In this document: in pieces, positions 37,830 to 45,491 of the stretch
Layout: every line of letters starts with the position of its first letter
Numbering within the stretch: the first letter of the stretch is position 1
DNA from: Oscillospiraceae bacterium
Lineage (GTDB): Bacteria > Bacillota > Clostridia > Oscillospirales > Oscillospiraceae
DNA: 64,000 nt
Direction of reading: 5' to 3'
NCBI GenBank assembly: GCA_017515345.1
Contig: JAFWFZ010000028.1
Span: 101,448-165,447, forward strand
Made by a program: the position numbers and the translations under genes
The notes under the pieces: generated by a model
Told to the model about the DNA's origin: nothing
Databases searched by the model: none
What the model saw: only the letters and a program-made list of their open reading frames with translations

Positions 37830-38431
37830 GTGTGCTGCATCTGATCCGCCACAGCCTGACGGAAGGCAATGAGAGGCGGCTTTACTACGGCTCCAGCGAC
37901 ATCCCTCTGTCGGAAAACGGCGTCCGCCGCATCCTGGAGCATGTGGAGGCGGGGGATTACCCCAGTATCGAGGGAGTGGATGTGCTGACCAGCGGCATGC
38001 TCCGAACGGAGCAGACCCTGGAGCTCATTTACGGCAAGGTCCCCCATGGGACGGAGCCCCGGCTGCGGGAGATGGACTTTGGCAAATTCGAGATGCACGG
38101 CTATGAGGAGCTCAAGGACTGGCCGGAATACCAAAAGTGGCTGGAGACCGACTTCATGGAAAGCCGTGTCCCCGGCGGGGAGAGCGGAAACGACGTGCGG
38201 GCGCGGGCCATCGAGGCGGCAAAGGACATCATCGCCCGTGACCGGGACACTCTGATCGTCTGCCACGGAGGGGTCATCCTTATCCTGATGGCGTGGTTTT
38301 TCCCGCAGGAGGAGAAAAACATGTATGAGTGGCAGCCCCAGCCCTCAGAGGGGTACAGCGTCTTCTTTGAGGATGGGAAGCCGATCTCTTACTCTCCCAT
38401 AGGATGGGTCATAGAAAACAAAAACGGCTGA
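37826..38431 (+). CDS. cobC: Histidine phosphatase, probable alpha-ribazole phosphatase
   Basis: The 201-residue product is a phosphoglycerate-mutase-like histidine phosphatase with the catalytic LIRHSLTEGN motif (His8) near the start, RLREMDFGKFEMHGYEEL in the middle, and the second His in VCHGGVI near residue 151. Position after cobU-cobS points to alpha-ribazole-5'-phosphate dephosphorylation. The last 11 bases of the gene (AAAACGGCTGA) are also the left end of the inverted-repeat element that follows. Confidence 0.85.
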   Translation: MSVLHLIRHSLTEGNERRLYYGSSDIPLSENGVRRILEHVEAGDYPSIEGVDVLTSGMLRTEQTLELIYGKVPHGTEPRLREMDFGKFEMHGYEELKDWPEYQKWLETDFMESRVPGGESGNDVRARAIEAAKDIIARDRDTLIVCHGGVILILMAWFFPQEEKNMYEWQPQPSEGYSVFFEDGKPISYSPIGWVIENKNG

Positions 38432-38731
38432 GCGAAGGGCGCTCTCGCTTAAGGGTCAAATTGGCTTTTCGCGGCTCTTTTCCGCCGTAACTGCCCGACC
38501 GGCACAGGGTATCCGACAGGATGACCCTGTGCCGGTCGGTTTGTTCAGACGAAAAATAACCAGCGAAAAACTGCTGCGCACCGCAGCGGATGCAGTTTTT
38601 GCGAAAGACAAGGCGCAGGGGCCGGATCATCCTGACGGATATCCGACCCCTGCAACGCGGTATTTCACAAATTAATGTGCCGCTGCGGCAACAGGATCCC
38701 TAAGTGAGAGCGCCCAAAGCTCAGCCGTTTT
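38421..38731. repeat. 311-bp structured element bounded by imperfect 35-bp inverted repeats
   Basis: The left arm (38421-38455) and right arm (38698-38731) match as inverted repeats at 30 of 35 positions. Between them lie at least three long hairpins: a perfect 14-bp stem (GACCGGCACAGGGT and complement, about 38497-38537), a bulged stem around GCTGCG-CAC-CGCAGC flanked by AAAAACT/AGTTTTT (about 38565-38600), and GCAGGGG-CCGGAT with its complement (about 38617-38655). The element fills the gap between convergent cobC and oadB. It could be a miniature mobile element, a large RNA structure or both. Confidence 0.7.
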
Positions 38732-38754
38732 TTGCTGTATAGGGCTGTTTTTCC

Positions 38755-38792
38755 AAGCATAAATAAGACCCGCCGGGAAGCACCGGCGGGTC
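38755..38792 (-). terminator. Terminator of the oxaloacetate decarboxylase operon
   Basis: GACCCGCCGG (38767-38776) and its complement (38783-38792) form a perfect 10-bp stem with a six-base loop; on the minus strand it is followed by TTATTTATGC. It lies 20 bases after the oadB stop. Confidence 0.8.
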
Positions 38793-38811
38793 AGCTTGTT
38801 ATGGAAGTATC

Positions 38812-39981
38812 TTATCCAAACACCGAGAGCAGGAAGCCCGCGGCGACGGCGGAGCCGATGACGCCGGCCACGTTGGGGCCCATGGCGTGCATCAGCAGGA
38901 AGTTGGAGGGATTGGCCCTCTGTCCCTCAAGCTGGGAGACGCGGGCGGCCATAGGGACGGCGGACACGCCGGCGGAGCCGATGAGGGGGTTGATCTTGCC
39001 GCCGGAGAGCCGGCACATGAGCTTGCCCAGCAGGATGCCGCCCACGGTGGAGAAGCAGAACGCCAGCAGGCCCAGGACGATGATCTTCAGGGTGTCCACC
39101 GCCAGGAAGTTGTAGTACACGGTGGTGGCGCCCACGGAGACGGACAGGCAGATGGTGACGATGTTCATCAGCGCGTTCTGCACCGTGTCGCTGAGGCGGT
39201 CCACCACGCCGCACTCCTTGAACAGGTTGCCCAGCATGAGGCAGCCCAGCAGGGGCGCCACGGAGGGGAGCACCAGGCAGGTGACGATGGTCACGAGGAT
39301 GGGGAAGAGGATACGCTCCGTCTTGGAGACGGGGCGGAGCTGCTCCATCTTGACCTCGCGCTCCTTCCTGGTGGTGAGGGCGCGCATGATGGGCGGCTGG
39401 ATCAGGGGGATCAGCGCCATGTAGGAGTAGGCCGCGATGGCGATGGGGCCCAGCTTTTCCGGGGCTAGGATCTTGGTGAGCCAGATGGCGGTGGGGCCGT
39501 CCGCGCCGCCGATGATGGCGATGGAGGCCGCCACGTTGCCGGTAAAGCCCAGGGCCACGGCCAGGATCAGCGCGCAGTAGATGCCAAGCTGCGCCGCCGC
39601 GCCGAGAAGCATGGACTTGGGATTGGCGATCATGGGGGAGAAGTCCGTCATGGCGCCCACGCCCATGAAGATCAGGGACGGGTACAGGCCGGACTTGACG
39701 CCGATGTAGAGGATATCCAGCAGTCCGCCGTGGCGGAGCACCTCACCGTAGTTGATGTCGCCGGCGCCGGCCCACATCTCCGGATGGTAGATGCCGGAGA
39801 TGGGCAGGTTCGTCAGCAGCATGCCGAAGGCGATGCCCACCAGCAGCAGGGGCTCGAACTTTTTGACGATGGCGAGAAACAGCAGGAGCAGCGCGATCAG
39901 GATCATCACGATCTGTCCCACGTGTATATTGGCGAAGCCCGACGTCTGGGCGAGCTCGCCCAGGGTCTTCAGCAGATTCAC
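38812..39981 (-). CDS. oadB: Na+-translocating decarboxylase beta subunit
   Basis: The beta subunit decarboxylates carboxybiotin and couples it to sodium export. The 389-residue product has about nine to eleven membrane segments and the signature GGADGPTAIWLT near residue 160, preceded by SLIFMGVGAMTDFSPMIANP; the aspartates in these motifs are the known Na+/catalytic residues. It also has INPLIGSAGVSAVPMAAR near the C-terminus. It ends the operon oadA-oadG-biotin carrier-oadB. The family does not by itself tell oxaloacetate, methylmalonyl-CoA and glutaconyl-CoA pumps apart; the alpha subunit decides. Confidence 0.94.
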   Translation of the reverse strand: MNLLKTLGELAQTSGFANIHVGQIVMILIALLLLFLAIVKKFEPLLLVGIAFGMLLTNLPISGIYHPEMWAGAGDINYGEVLRHGGLLDILYIGVKSGLYPSLIFMGVGAMTDFSPMIANPKSMLLGAAAQLGIYCALILAVALGFTGNVAASIAIIGGADGPTAIWLTKILAPEKLGPIAIAAYSYMALIPLIQPPIMRALTTRKEREVKMEQLRPVSKTERILFPILVTIVTCLVLPSVAPLLGCLMLGNLFKECGVVDRLSDTVQNALMNIVTICLSVSVGATTVYYNFLAVDTLKIIVLGLLAFCFSTVGGILLGKLMCRLSGGKINPLIGSAGVSAVPMAARVSQLEGQRANPSNFLLMHAMGPNVAGVIGSAVAAGFLLSVFG

Positions 39982-39994
39982 GAAAACCCCTCCT

Positions 39995-40405
39995 TTATGC
40001 GAGCACGATGAGCGGGTCGCCCGTGCTCACGGAGGCGCCCTGCTGGACGCAGACCTGGGCGACCGTCCCGTCTCTGGGGGCCACGACTTCGTTTTCCATC
40101 TTCATAGCCTCGATAAGGAGGAGCACGTCGCCGCTCTTCACGGCGGAGCCTGCCTGCACCTCGATCTTCAGGACGGTGCCGGGCAGGGGAGCGGCCACCG
40201 CGTCGCCGGCGGCCAGGGACTGGGCCGGAGCGGCAGCGGGTGCGGGGGCCGCCGCGGGAGCCGGAGCCGCGGCAGGCGCGGGAGCGGCAGCGGGGGCCGG
40301 AGCCGCCGCGGGAGCCATGGCGTCATATTCGGCGGCGATGATCGCTTCGCCGCGTTCGACCTCGACCTCGTATACGCGGCCGTTGAGAGTTACTTTATAT
40401 TTCAT
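39995..40405 (-). CDS. Biotin carboxyl carrier subunit of the decarboxylase
   Basis: The 136-residue protein carries biotin on Lys102 in the EAMKM motif. The N-terminal part (MKYKVTLNGRVYEVEVERG) is a short docking segment, residues about 31-61 form an alanine/proline-rich flexible linker, and residues about 68-136 form the biotinyl domain. In enterobacterial enzymes this domain is fused to the alpha subunit; here it is a separate gene, as in glutaconyl- and methylmalonyl-CoA decarboxylases. Its start overlaps the oadG stop by four bases. Confidence 0.93.
   Translation of the reverse strand: MKYKVTLNGRVYEVEVERGEAIIAAEYDAMAPAAAPAPAAAPAPAAAPAPAAAPAPAAAPAQSLAAGDAVAAPLPGTVLKIEVQAGSAVKSGDVLLLIEAMKMENEVVAPRDGTVAQVCVQQGASVSTGDPLIVLA
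40205..40315 (-). repeat. Ala-Pro linker repeat in the biotin carrier gene
   Basis: A G+C-rich run of repeated GCxGCxGCxCCG-like codons encodes five AAPAP-type units. Such tracts vary in length by slippage and give the carrier arm its reach between the alpha and beta subunits. Confidence 0.75.
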
Positions 40406-40737
40406 TTCTCCTGATCCTCCACTTCACGAATAGAAATAAACCTCAGCTCGTTGAGGGGAGCGTCCATCTTTTCCGCGACGATGGCCATGAGCATGGCGGC
40501 GGTGGCGTCCGGCACATCGTACCGGCAGACTTCGCCGCAGGAGCCCTTCGCCTTCGTCAGCTCGATGGCCTGGATGGGGATATCCACAGTGGATTTCTGG
40601 GGCAGCGGCTGCTGGTTCTTCTTCCGGAACGCCAGCTCCATCAGATAGATGACCAGCATCAGGAACGCCAGCACCACGAAGACGACCAGGATGCCCACCA
40701 GGGAGTAGCCCAACGTAGCGCCCATAGATATCTTCAT
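40402..40737 (-). CDS. oadG: Decarboxylase gamma subunit (OadG family)
   Basis: The 111-residue product has a single N-terminal membrane helix (about residues 9-32) and a cytoplasmic tail, the layout of OadG subunits that anchor the alpha subunit to the membrane. The tail is atypically long and ends with AAMLMAIVAEKMDAPLNELRF, a segment also seen in gamma/delta subunits of other Na+ decarboxylases. It lies three bases after oadA and overlaps the biotin carrier gene. Confidence 0.82.
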   Translation of the reverse strand: MKISMGATLGYSLVGILVVFVVLAFLMLVIYLMELAFRKKNQQPLPQKSTVDIPIQAIELTKAKGSCGEVCRYDVPDATAAMLMAIVAEKMDAPLNELRFISIREVEDQEK

Positions 40738-40740
40738 ACG

Positions 40741-42117
40741 TTACATCTCCTCGATGGTGTATTTGGCGCGATTCTTCTCGCGCTTGTCCCGCTCCTCGAA
40801 GAACTTTTCGGCCACCTGGGGGAAGGCGATGTAGGAGAGGACGTCCTCCTCGCTGCGGGCGGTTTCGCCCAGCTCAGCCTTCGCCTTTTCAAAGGCGGGC
40901 TCCATACTGTCGGCGTAGCGGCCGACCACCTCGGGGGTGTCGCCCAGGATCTTGGCCTTGACCTCGGGATCGATGGGGGCGGGGGTGCGCCCATACTCGC
41001 CGCGGCAGTAGGCACGGACCTCCTTCTCCACTCTCTTGTACCGCTCGCCCGCCAGCACGTTCTGCACCGCCTGGGTGCCCACGATCTGGCTGGTGGGGGT
41101 GACCAGGGGAGGATAGCCCAGATCCTTGCGGACTTTCGGCGTCTCCAGCAGCACCTCGTCGAATTTGTCCATGGCGTTCATCATGGTGAGCTGGGAGATC
41201 AGGTTTGACAGCATGCCGCCGGGGATCATATAGACCAGGCAGTTTGTGTCGGTGGCCATGGAGCGGGGGTTCAGGGTGCCGTTTTCGATGTATTCGTTGC
41301 GAATGGGGCTGAAATACTCCGCGATATCGTGGAGGATGTTCTTGTCCAGGCCGGTCTCATAGCCCATCTGCTCCAGGGCGTAGACCAGGGTCTCGGTGGC
41401 AGGCTGGGAGGAGCCGCCGGAGAAGGGGGAGATGGCGGTGTCGATCACATCGGCCCCGGCCTCCGCCGATTTCAGGTAAGTCATGAATGCCATGCCGGGC
41501 ATGCAGTGGGTGTGCACCACCACGGGCAGGTCGATGGCGTCCTTGATGGCGCTGACCAGGTCATATGCCTCCTTGGGCGTCATGACGCCGGCCATGTCCT
41601 TGATGCAGACGGAGGAGATGCCCATCTTCGCCATGTCCCTCACCTGCTCCACGTACTTCTCCAGAGTGTGAACGGGGCTGGTGGTGTAGGAGATGGTGCC
41701 GGAGGCGTGGGCCCCGTGCTTCACCGTCTCGTCGATGGCGACCTCCAGGTTCCGCACGTCGTTGAGGGCGTCAAAAATGCGGATGATGTCGATGCCGTTG
41801 GCAATGCTCCGCTCCACGAAACGGCGGACCACATCGTCGGGATAGTGCTTGTAGCCCAGGATGTTCTGTCCTCTCAGCAGCATCTGGAGCTTGGTGTGGG
41901 GCATCTTCTCGCGGATCTTGCGCAGGCGCTCCCACGGATCCTCGTTCAGGAAGCGGAGGCACACGTCAAAGGTGGCGCCGCCCCAGCACTCCACGGAGTA
42001 GTAGCCGGCCCGGTCGATGGTTTCCAGAATGGGCTCGAACTTCTCGTAGGGGAGCCGCGTTGCGATAAGGGATTGGTTTGCGTCACGGAGTACCGTTTCA
42101 GTAAACCCGATCTTCAT
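40741..42117 (-). CDS. oadA: Oxaloacetate decarboxylase alpha subunit (carboxyltransferase)
   Basis: The 458-residue product transfers the carboxyl group from its substrate to biotin. It has the DRE-TIM barrel start TETVLRDANQSLIATRLP, the metal/biotin-site residues in VECWGGATFDVC and HTHCMPGMA, and the C-terminal conserved-carboxylase domain (to about residue 455), but no biotinyl domain. The sequence type is that of oxaloacetate decarboxylase or pyruvate carboxylase subunit B. With oadG and oadB present, Na+-pumping oxaloacetate decarboxylase is the best reading. The ATG follows AGGAGGAGAT; a strong promoter lies about 250 bases upstream. Confidence 0.92.
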   Translation of the reverse strand: MKIGFTETVLRDANQSLIATRLPYEKFEPILETIDRAGYYSVECWGGATFDVCLRFLNEDPWERLRKIREKMPHTKLQMLLRGQNILGYKHYPDDVVRRFVERSIANGIDIIRIFDALNDVRNLEVAIDETVKHGAHASGTISYTTSPVHTLEKYVEQVRDMAKMGISSVCIKDMAGVMTPKEAYDLVSAIKDAIDLPVVVHTHCMPGMAFMTYLKSAEAGADVIDTAISPFSGGSSQPATETLVYALEQMGYETGLDKNILHDIAEYFSPIRNEYIENGTLNPRSMATDTNCLVYMIPGGMLSNLISQLTMMNAMDKFDEVLLETPKVRKDLGYPPLVTPTSQIVGTQAVQNVLAGERYKRVEKEVRAYCRGEYGRTPAPIDPEVKAKILGDTPEVVGRYADSMEPAFEKAKAELGETARSEEDVLSYIAFPQVAEKFFEERDKREKNRAKYTIEEM

Positions 42118-42366
42118 GAAATATCTCCTCCTGTTTATTCCTCAGCGGCCTGTCCGGCCGCCGTAACTCACCTGTTGATCCTCTGTTTTTTCTTCACGGC
42201 GATTGAACGGTATCCGATCGCAGGGTTCCCGGATGAGTCGACCGGAACTGCTCGATCCTGCCGTGGATGAGCAGCCGTCATCAGCTGTCGCCCACGCCGC
42301 CGTTCGATGGTCAAAAATACACCGTTCTGCAAGAATGAGAACGGAATACTGCATAGTTTAACGCTA

Positions 42367-42395
42367 ATTATATAATGTTACTCAAAAAGTGGCAA
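42367..42395 (-). promoter_or_regulatory. Promoter of the oxaloacetate decarboxylase operon
   Basis: On the minus strand TTGCCA (42390-42395) and TATAAT (42367-42372) are separated by exactly 17 bases. The predicted leader before oadA is about 240 bases long, leaving room for regulation. Confidence 0.85.
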
Positions 42396-42707
42396 TACTC
42401 AAATTTATAATTTTTTTGCCACATCTCCATAAGTTATACGGCATTTTTATCATTTTCAATAACAGCATTCCCGCCGCTGAGGGAATGAGAATGGAACGAT
42501 TTGATAAAACGACGCTCGTTTCTTGCAAAACGGGCGAAACGCTTCAAATCGCAAACCGGCAGCGCGTCTCCGATTTGAAGCAAAACAAACGGAGCGCCGC
42601 CAGGCGGCGCCCCGCAATCGTATTCAAATAAGCTCCCGCAAGCCGTATTTATAGCTCTCGGCAGAGTTCGCCGCACAGCGGCGGATCAAATACAATCGTT
42701 TTTGGCG

Positions 42708-42862
42708 CAGCTTTGCTGCGTCAAAAACACACTCAAACGAGCCGTGCGCGTTCTCGATCCGACCAAATGCGGCGCGAACAACGCCGCGCCGCATGCGATG
42801 GAGATCGAGTCGTTACCCTAGTCCCCTCAGATCGCAGCCCGGCGAAGCGGGTGCGATCTGAA
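42708..42862. repeat. Dispersed 3'-flanking repeat, copy B
   Basis: Three hairpins occur in a row: TTTTTGGCGCAGC with GCTGCGTCAAAAA (13 bp, one G-T pair), TGCGGCGCG with CGCGCCGCA, and AGATCGCA-G-CCCG with CGGG-T-GCGATCT. The first and third blocks match copy A at 23060-23178. Both copies lie immediately downstream of a minus-strand gene, here hpf, and could end its transcript. Confidence 0.6.
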
Positions 42863-42867
42863 TCTAT

Positions 42868-43410
42868 TCAGTCTCTGCACTCGATGAGGCCGTATCCGCC
42901 GTCCTTGCGCTTGTAGACGATGGCAAACTCCTCGTCGTCGTTCTGGTTTTTGAAAACGAAGAACTCATGCTCCAGCAGGTTCATCTGAAGGATGGCCTCC
43001 TCCGGGGTCATGGGCTTGATGGAGAAGCGCTTCGTCCGGACGATGGTCAGATCCGGCTCCTCAGTGTCCTCCTGCATACCGGTGACGGCAGGCTTGATTT
43101 CCCGCTCAAAGGCGCCGTCCCGCAGCCTCTTCTCAAGGCGGGTCTTGTTCTTGCGGATCTGCCTCTCGATGGCGGCGACGGCGGAGTCCACGGAGGCGAA
43201 CATATCGCTGGTCGTCTCACTCACCCGGTAGAACATACCGTTGTTGTTCAGGGTGACTTCGGCGAGATAGCGGCCGCGCATGGCGGAGAAGGTGACGAAC
43301 GCCTCGGATTCCTGGCGGAAGAACTTATCCAGCTTGCTGATCTTCTTCTCCGCGTATTCACGAAGCTCGGGGCTGATTTCGACCTTTTTCTCGGTAAATG
43401 TAAATTTCAT
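42868..43410 (-). CDS. hpf: Ribosome hibernation promoting factor, long form
   Basis: Long HPF dimerises 70S ribosomes into inactive 100S particles in stationary phase. The 180-residue product has the N-terminal RaiA domain (residues about 1-100: FTEKKVEISPELREYAEKKI) and the C-terminal dimerisation domain (about 122-178: FSIKPMTPEEAILQMNLLEHEFFVF). It is monocistronic, with a TGGTATAAT promoter 66 bases upstream of its start. The structured raiA RNA found upstream of some Firmicute homologues is not present in the short leader. Confidence 0.95.
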   Translation of the reverse strand: MKFTFTEKKVEISPELREYAEKKISKLDKFFRQESEAFVTFSAMRGRYLAEVTLNNNGMFYRVSETTSDMFASVDSAVAAIERQIRKNKTRLEKRLRDGAFEREIKPAVTGMQEDTEEPDLTIVRTKRFSIKPMTPEEAILQMNLLEHEFFVFKNQNDDEEFAIVYKRKDGGYGLIECRD

Positions 43411-43475
43411 GCTCGTTCACTCCTTTGCGTATACTGTGGCCGGCGCGGATAGGGGATCGCTCCCGCCACGGCTCT

Positions 43476-43484
43476 ATTATACCA
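43476..43484 (-). promoter_or_regulatory. Extended -10 promoter of hpf
   Basis: TGGTATAAT on the minus strand is an extended -10 element; no clear -35 is seen. The transcript would start about 58 bases before the hpf start codon. Confidence 0.7.
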
Positions 43485-43523
43485 CAAAGCGGGTGATTTT
43501 TAAAGAGGTAATTGACGAAAAAG

Positions 43524-44366
43524 TCACAGCACGGCGCTGGCGTGGCGGGTGGCGTGGCAGCCCATGTTCACGACGCAGGGCAGCCCCGCGATGTGGGTGG
43601 GGTACACGTCGATGTTCACGGCCACGGCGGTGTTCTTGCCGCCGAAGCCCTGCGGCCCGATGCCCAGACGGTTGATCCGATTGAGTACCCGGTGCTCCAT
43701 CTCCGCGTAGTAGGGATCGGCATTCCGGGTGTCCACATTCCGCGCGAGGGCGCGCTTTGCCAGGATCGCGGCCATCTCCGCCGTGCCGCCCAGACCCACG
43801 CCCACCACCACCGGCGGGCAGGGATTGGATCCGGCGGCGTCCACCACCGAGATGATATAGTCCTCGATATCCTCCCGCTTCGCGGAGGGGAGGAACATTT
43901 TCATGGCGCTCATGTTCTCGCTGCCGAAGCCCTTGGGTGCCACGGTGAGGGTGAGCCTGTCCCCGGGCACAAGGCGGATGTGGATCACGGCAGGGGTGTT
44001 GTCCTCTGTGTTCACCCGGCGCAGGGGATCGGCCACCACGGACTTGCGCAGACAGCCGTTCACGTATCCCCGGCGCACGCCCTCGTTGACGGCGGCCTCG
44101 AAGTCGCCGCCCGCGATGTGCACGTCCTGCCCCACGTCGGCGAAGACCACGGCCATGCCCGTATCCTGGCAGATGGGGAGCCCCTTCTCCGCGGCGTATT
44201 TGAAATTCTCCACGATGTCGTCCAGCGCGGCGATCCCGGCAGGGGACACCTCCGACTCCTGGGCGCATTCCAGCAGGATCGCAAGATCCGGAGGCAGGTA
44301 CACGGCCGCTTTGACGCACAGCCGTTCCACCGTACGGACGATCTCTTCACAGCTTATCTCGCGCAT
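43524..44366 (-). CDS. Fumarate hydratase/tartrate dehydratase class I, alpha subunit
   Basis: The 280-residue product is the N-terminal (Fe-S) half of a two-subunit class I fumarase. Cysteine ligands appear in [13 protein letters not shown], in [12 protein letters not shown] and in [11 protein letters not shown] near the C-terminus; [13 protein letters not shown] is also a family motif. I chose the ATG at 44366, nine bases after CAGGAG. The beta subunit normally follows directly, but here hpf follows, so the partner must be elsewhere. Fumarase and L-tartrate dehydratase cannot be told apart from the sequence alone. Confidence 0.88.
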   Translation of the reverse strand: MREISCEEIVRTVERLCVKAAVYLPPDLAILLECAQESEVSPAGIAALDDIVENFKYAAEKGLPICQDTGMAVVFADVGQDVHIAGGDFEAAVNEGVRRGYVNGCLRKSVVADPLRRVNTEDNTPAVIHIRLVPGDRLTLTVAPKGFGSENMSAMKMFLPSAKREDIEDYIISVVDAAGSNPCPPVVVGVGLGGTAEMAAILAKRALARNVDTRNADPYYAEMEHRVLNRINRLGIGPQGFGGKNTAVAVNIDVYPTHIAGLPCVVNMGCHATRHASAVL

Positions 44367-44436
44367 TGTCATCATCTCCTGCTGGCAGGATACCACAGCG
44401 GCGGGGGAAAAACAAGTTTCCATCGACCGCGCCCTG

Positions 44437-44445
44437 TGGTATAAT
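44437..44445 (+). promoter_or_regulatory. Extended -10 promoter of nfo
   Basis: TGGTATAAT lies 40 bases before the nfo start, between nfo and the divergent fumarase gene. The same TGGTATAAT element occurs upstream of hpf. Confidence 0.7.
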
Positions 44446-44484
44446 GGCTGTCGAACAGAAAACGATCGAGCGGGAGGAATCGCC

Positions 44485-45327
44485 ATGCTGAAAATAGGCT
44501 GTCACTTATCCACCTCCGGCGGATTCGCGGGAATGGGCCGCACCGCCGTCTCCATCGGGGCCAACGTATTCCAGTTCTTTACCCGGAATCCCCGGGGCGG
44601 CGCCGCCAAGCCCATCGACCCGGCCGATATCGCGGAATTTGAAAAGATCGCCGCGGAGAACGGGCTTCAGACGCTGCTGGCCCACGCTCCATACACCCTG
44701 AATGCCTGCGCCGCAAAGGAGAACATCCGCACCTTTGCCCGGGAGACCATGGCCGACGACTTGAAGCGCATGGAGCACGTGCCGGGGAACCTGTACAACT
44801 TCCATCCCGGCAGTCACGTGGGCCAGGGGATCGAGGCGGGGATCGGGATGATCGCGGAGACGCTGAATGCGGTGCTGACCCCGGAGCAGCGGACCACTGT
44901 GCTGCTGGAGACCATGGCGGGCAAGGGCAGCGAGGTGGGCGGCCGCTTTGAGGAGCTGCGGGCCATCATCGACCGGGTGGAGCTGAAGGAGAAGATGGGC
45001 GTCTGTCTGGATACCTGTCACGTGTATGACGCGGGGTATGACGTCTTAAACGACCTGGACGGGGTGCTCAGGGAGTTCGACCGGGTGGTGGGCCTGGAGC
45101 GGCTGCGCGCCATCCACGTGAACGACAGTAAAAACCCCTTTGCCAGCCACAAGGACAGGCATGAGGTCATCGGCGGCGGCAGCCTGGGCACGGAGTTCTT
45201 CCGCCGGCTCATCAACCACCCGCTTCTCCGGGACCTGCCCTTTTACCTGGAGACTCCCAATGAGCTGGACGGCTACGCCAGGGAGATCGCCCTGTTCAGG
45301 GAGCTGTATGAGGGACAGGAGGCCTGA
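44485..45327 (+). CDS. nfo: Deoxyribonuclease IV (AP endonuclease)
   Basis: Endonuclease IV cleaves abasic sites in base-excision repair with three zinc ions in a TIM barrel. The 280-residue product has the family signature pieces [48 protein letters not shown] and the late [20 protein letters not shown]. Length and motifs match Nfo. The ATG follows GCGGGAGGAATC. It is probably monocistronic, ended by the 45386-45413 hairpin. Confidence 0.95.
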   Translation: MLKIGCHLSTSGGFAGMGRTAVSIGANVFQFFTRNPRGGAAKPIDPADIAEFEKIAAENGLQTLLAHAPYTLNACAAKENIRTFARETMADDLKRMEHVPGNLYNFHPGSHVGQGIEAGIGMIAETLNAVLTPEQRTTVLLETMAGKGSEVGGRFEELRAIIDRVELKEKMGVCLDTCHVYDAGYDVLNDLDGVLREFDRVVGLERLRAIHVNDSKNPFASHKDRHEVIGGGSLGTEFFRRLINHPLLRDLPFYLETPNELDGYAREIALFRELYEGQEA

Positions 45328-45385
45328 GCCTGTTCGGGCTTCCGATTCCAATAACCTTACGAGAAACAGAATAATACAAAGCCCA

Positions 45386-45413
45386 GGGCCCCGGATCATC
45401 CGATCCGGGGCCC
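45386..45413. terminator. Perfect 12-bp hairpin after nfo
   Basis: GGGCCCCGGATC and its exact complement flank an ATCC loop, followed by CGGTTTCCGTCTTTGG. The hairpin and its left flank (ACGAG...GAATAATAC, 45359-45377) recur at 47898-47958 on the far side of the next gene. Confidence 0.75.
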
Positions 45414-45433
45414 CGGTTTCCGTCTTTGGTCAA

Positions 45434-45461
45434 TTGCAATGGGAAAAGTTTCGTGTATAAT
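45434..45461 (+). promoter_or_regulatory. Promoter of the BspA/phosphoesterase gene
   Basis: TTGCAA (45434-45439), a 16-base spacer and TATAAT (45456-45461) form a good sigma-A promoter 31 bases before the start codon. Confidence 0.8.
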
Positions 45462-45491
45462 GGGGGCAGAAAAACCGGAGGAGGGGACCGT

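Larger units (their letters stand above)
42118..42867. other. 750-bp intergenic region between oadA and hpf
   Basis: The left part (42118-42360) is the long untranslated leader of the oad operon; it contains inverted repeats such as GGCGGCC/GGCCGC near 42153 but matches no riboswitch I know. The centre (42360-42460) is A+T-rich and holds the oad promoter. To the right, GCTTCAAATCG and its exact complement (about 42540-42581) form an 11-bp stem, and GCGCCGCC-A-GGCGGCGC follows (about 42594-42611). The region 42708-42862 is a dispersed repeat. Short open frames here lack ribosome-binding sites. Confidence 0.6.

Noticed and set aside
40205..40315. CRISPR-like or minisatellite array
   Set aside because: The periodic sequence is in frame and encodes the Ala-Pro linker of the biotin carrier; there are no spacers. 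No CRISPR array or tRNA gene was seen anywhere in the window.
42389..42631. 80-codon open frame between oadA and hpf
   Set aside because: It starts inside the oad promoter, lacks a ribosome-binding site and spans two strong hairpins; codon use is unlike that of real genes here.
43411..43523. raiA-type structured RNA upstream of hpf
   Set aside because: The leader from the TGGTATAAT promoter is only about 60 bases, too short for that motif.
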